Assembly (NCBI GenBank): GCA_012934845.2
Contig: WNNJ02000064.1
Location: 62,001-126,000, forward strand
Source: Pomphorhynchus laevis
Lineage: Eukaryota > Acanthocephala > Palaeacanthocephala > Echinorhynchida > Pomphorhynchidae
Length of the DNA stretch: 64,000 nucleotides
Direction of reading: 5' to 3'
Shown: one piece after another, positions 61,870-64,000 of the stretch
Layout: each line of letters begins with the position of its first letter
Position numbering within the stretch: the first letter of the stretch is position 1
Translations under genes and position numbers: made by a program
Notes under the pieces: model-generated
The model's database searches: none
What the model was told of the DNA's origin: nothing
Seen by the model: only the letters and a program-made list of their open reading frames with translations

Positions 61870-64000
61870 AAAATATCTTTGATTATTCTCTCTTGTTGCA
61901 TTCTGCAACCTTTTTGACATCTGATAGTTTATCTACACTTTTCATCAATGTCCTCTCTAATATCCTCGATGCTATATTACCTCGCCAATCCCGAATTCCT
62001 AATTCTTATTTCCACATTTATTCCATAAATGTGGAAATTTTTCCACTTATTCCATATATGAGAAAACTTTTTTGTCGTATTCCAGTAAAGCGCTAATTGC
62101 ATTGTTCATTCATTAAATTCCCACTCGTCTCCAATGAACATTTATCAATTAGATAACTTAAAATTGTTTGTAATCGCTGCATCTGCCCAGATAATTTATA
62201 TCGATATCTTATAAATCAATATATTGAAATATTAGTAGATAATATTATCTACTAATATACTATAATATTATTATCTACTATAATATTAGTAGATAATTAG
62301 CAAAACGTGCGAGTTCTTAACATAAAAGTTATTTTTCTAGTATCTTGTTTAACACATTTTGGTTTGCGCTTCGTGTTTTTATAGCTTTATTATTTTACGC
62401 GTAGTAATACTAGCTCTGACAGATTATTACGTTACTCTATAGGATACATGACAATGTAAATAAGTACTAAAAGAGTTCTTTGTGACCATCGAGAAAATGG
62501 TTAAAATTGTTGACCATTTTGACATACAGTCAGTCCAAGGTGCACATGAGGAGCGTTTTAGATCCTGGTTTTTCCAATCATTTTCTCATAAATGTTAATA
62601 TCACGATACCATGCACTCCTATTTGCACCTCTCCAACTTTAAGTCGACAATGGCAACTCCTCGACCTTACTCTTGCGTTTCGCAATCATTGACTCTCCAT
62701 TCCTGTCCCCGTATTTAACTTCTTTTTACAATTAATAGTTTATTTACACTTTTCAATCATGAGCTCCCTACAATCCTCGATTATATTTTGCCTCATCAGT
62801 ACCGATTTTCTAAACGCTCATCATGTGCACCTTAGTTCAACCGGGCATTAGAACTTTTAAGCGCGTTCTACTTCATTTTTTAAATATATATTCGTTTTTT
62901 ATCAAACATGGTCACACTTTTATCTCTAGTCATCGTGCTCATTACTTAGATCTTCAACTCTCCCATTACTCCCATCTACGTGATAAATGTTACTTTTATG
63001 GTAAAATAAGATCGTATCATAGTCTGATCAAAAGTATACTTTGAAAACTTTTAATTCTCACGAGATATCTTATTACTTTCAGTCTAAAATCATTACGATC
63101 ATCTTCTCTATCTATAGAAATCATCAATCTTCGTCTTGATCATCATACATATTTCTTCCTGAGCTATTCAATCTTCTACCTGTTCCTTCTAGCGTAGTCT
63201 CTAACGTTCTCTTCTCTATGCTCAGCAACTCTTTGCATGTCAAACCTATCCCAACGTATGCACTTAAATCTATTCATTCCATTATATCTCTATTCCTTAT
63301 TATCATTTTAACTTATCCATCCGTAGCTGCACTTTTTGATAGAACTAGAAAACTATCATCGTACGCCCTCTTCTAAGGCAACCGTATTTTAATAATCCTT
63401 CGATTATCATAATCCTTCGATTATGTCTCTATACAACCCGATTTTTCTTCTGACCTTATCTAAACGTTTATAGCAAGCATCTTGTGATATATCAAGTAAA
63501 TATATACCTTCTAAATTTCTAAGCGTATTCTACATAAATCTTTTAGAGTCTTCGTCTTCTCAAACGTGATCATACTTTTATCTCTAGTCATCGTGCTCAT
63601 TACTTAAATCTTCAACGCCCGATAACTCTCTTCTACGTAATAAATGTAAACTGTTTTGTCAAAACAAGATCGCATCATCGTCTAATGAAAAGTATATTCG
63701 GAGAACCTTTAATTCTCTACTTGCTTGCACTTCTAATGTTCACTCAATTGATCCCCTCGAGTTCTATTTTTTAAGTCTAAAATCACTACAAACATATTTT
63801 CTATACATGCAAATCATCCATCCTCGTTTCCCTCATCATGCATATTTCTTCCTTCGCTATTCCATCTCTTACCTCTTTCTTCTAGCAAAGTCTCTAAGGT
63901 TCTCCTCTCTCTCTATATCCAATACCTCTTTGCTTGCCTACCCGATCCCTTCGTATCCACTTAATTCAATATATTCCATTATATCAACGTTCCGTACAAC
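61870..64000 (+). mobile_element. LINE family A, two decayed copies in tandem (plus strand)
   Basis: Plus-strand fragments match copy A1: DSLSTLFINVLSNILDAILP (61930) against NYLCTLFDNVFCSILDEILP; SVLDPGFSNHFLINVNITIP (62540) against SDPALSDHFLVTCSLP. The linker/RT entry block starting TTTTATCTCTAGTCATCGTG occurs at 62918 and again at 63576 (about 660 bp apart, roughly three-quarters identical over 400 bp). Everything is full of stops. The second copy runs off the window end. Confidence 0.6.

Overview
The window is AT-rich, repeat-dense nuclear DNA of an invertebrate animal. The reasons are non-LTR retrotransposons of several animal clades, Penelope-like elements, a hAT transposon relic, long (TA)n tracts and a tandem satellite, and the absence of operons or any run of host genes. 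The phylum cannot be fixed from the sequence. The commonest LINE family (CR1-like, with a FADD active site) resembles elements I associate with flatworms, while the possible host introns are short (about 70-90 bp), as in many arthropods. No complete host gene is visible; four stretches look like possible host exons and are offered with low confidence.

Layout. 1-4130: a nearly whole but decayed CR1/L2-like LINE (family A, minus). 4640-10110: an old Penelope-type element (minus) split by a younger Penelope-like element at 5530-9290 that has the permuted Naiad domain order, a GIY-YIG endonuclease upstream of the reverse transcriptase, between direct terminal repeats. 10110-13000: AT-rich, with a possible host exon pair. 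12980-15690: a second Penelope element (plus), beginning in a long inverted repeat and split by an RTE-like LINE. 15860-24000: mostly AT-rich non-coding DNA with two palindromic repeats, an isolated LINE ORF1 and a possible exon. 24000-25900: several Naiad 3' ends and terminal repeats. 26400-32050: a possible Cys-rich exon, LINE tail repeats, then a LINE with a CCHC-type ORF1 and an open endonuclease-RT frame of 609 codons (family D).

32050-39400 is a graveyard: a diverged satellite monomer, a hAT relic carrying a small LINE insertion with a 14-bp target duplication, a second RTE-like LINE and a decayed family C LINE. 39400-46400 is the most unusual block. It is a mosaic of (TA)n tracts, a 466-bp tandem unit carrying hammerhead ribozymes, inverted copies of that unit, a 357-bp tandem repeat, and ten apparently identical copies of a 390-bp satellite. 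46700-61100 is dominated by family C LINEs in both orientations. 61400-64000 holds a Naiad terminus and two decayed family A copies in tandem.

How it fits together. The window is a set of nested retroelements plus small repeats that look as if they move or amplify through RNA. The recurring theme is hammerhead-type boxes (CTGANGA and GAAA): a full minimal hammerhead occurs twice, 466 bp apart; hammerhead cores lie in two palindromic repeats; a conserved pseudoknot with hammerhead-like boxes sits at Naiad 3' ends; and a reordered GAAA...CTGAYGA motif with covarying arms occurs in the 390-bp and 357-bp repeats and in a related dispersed repeat.
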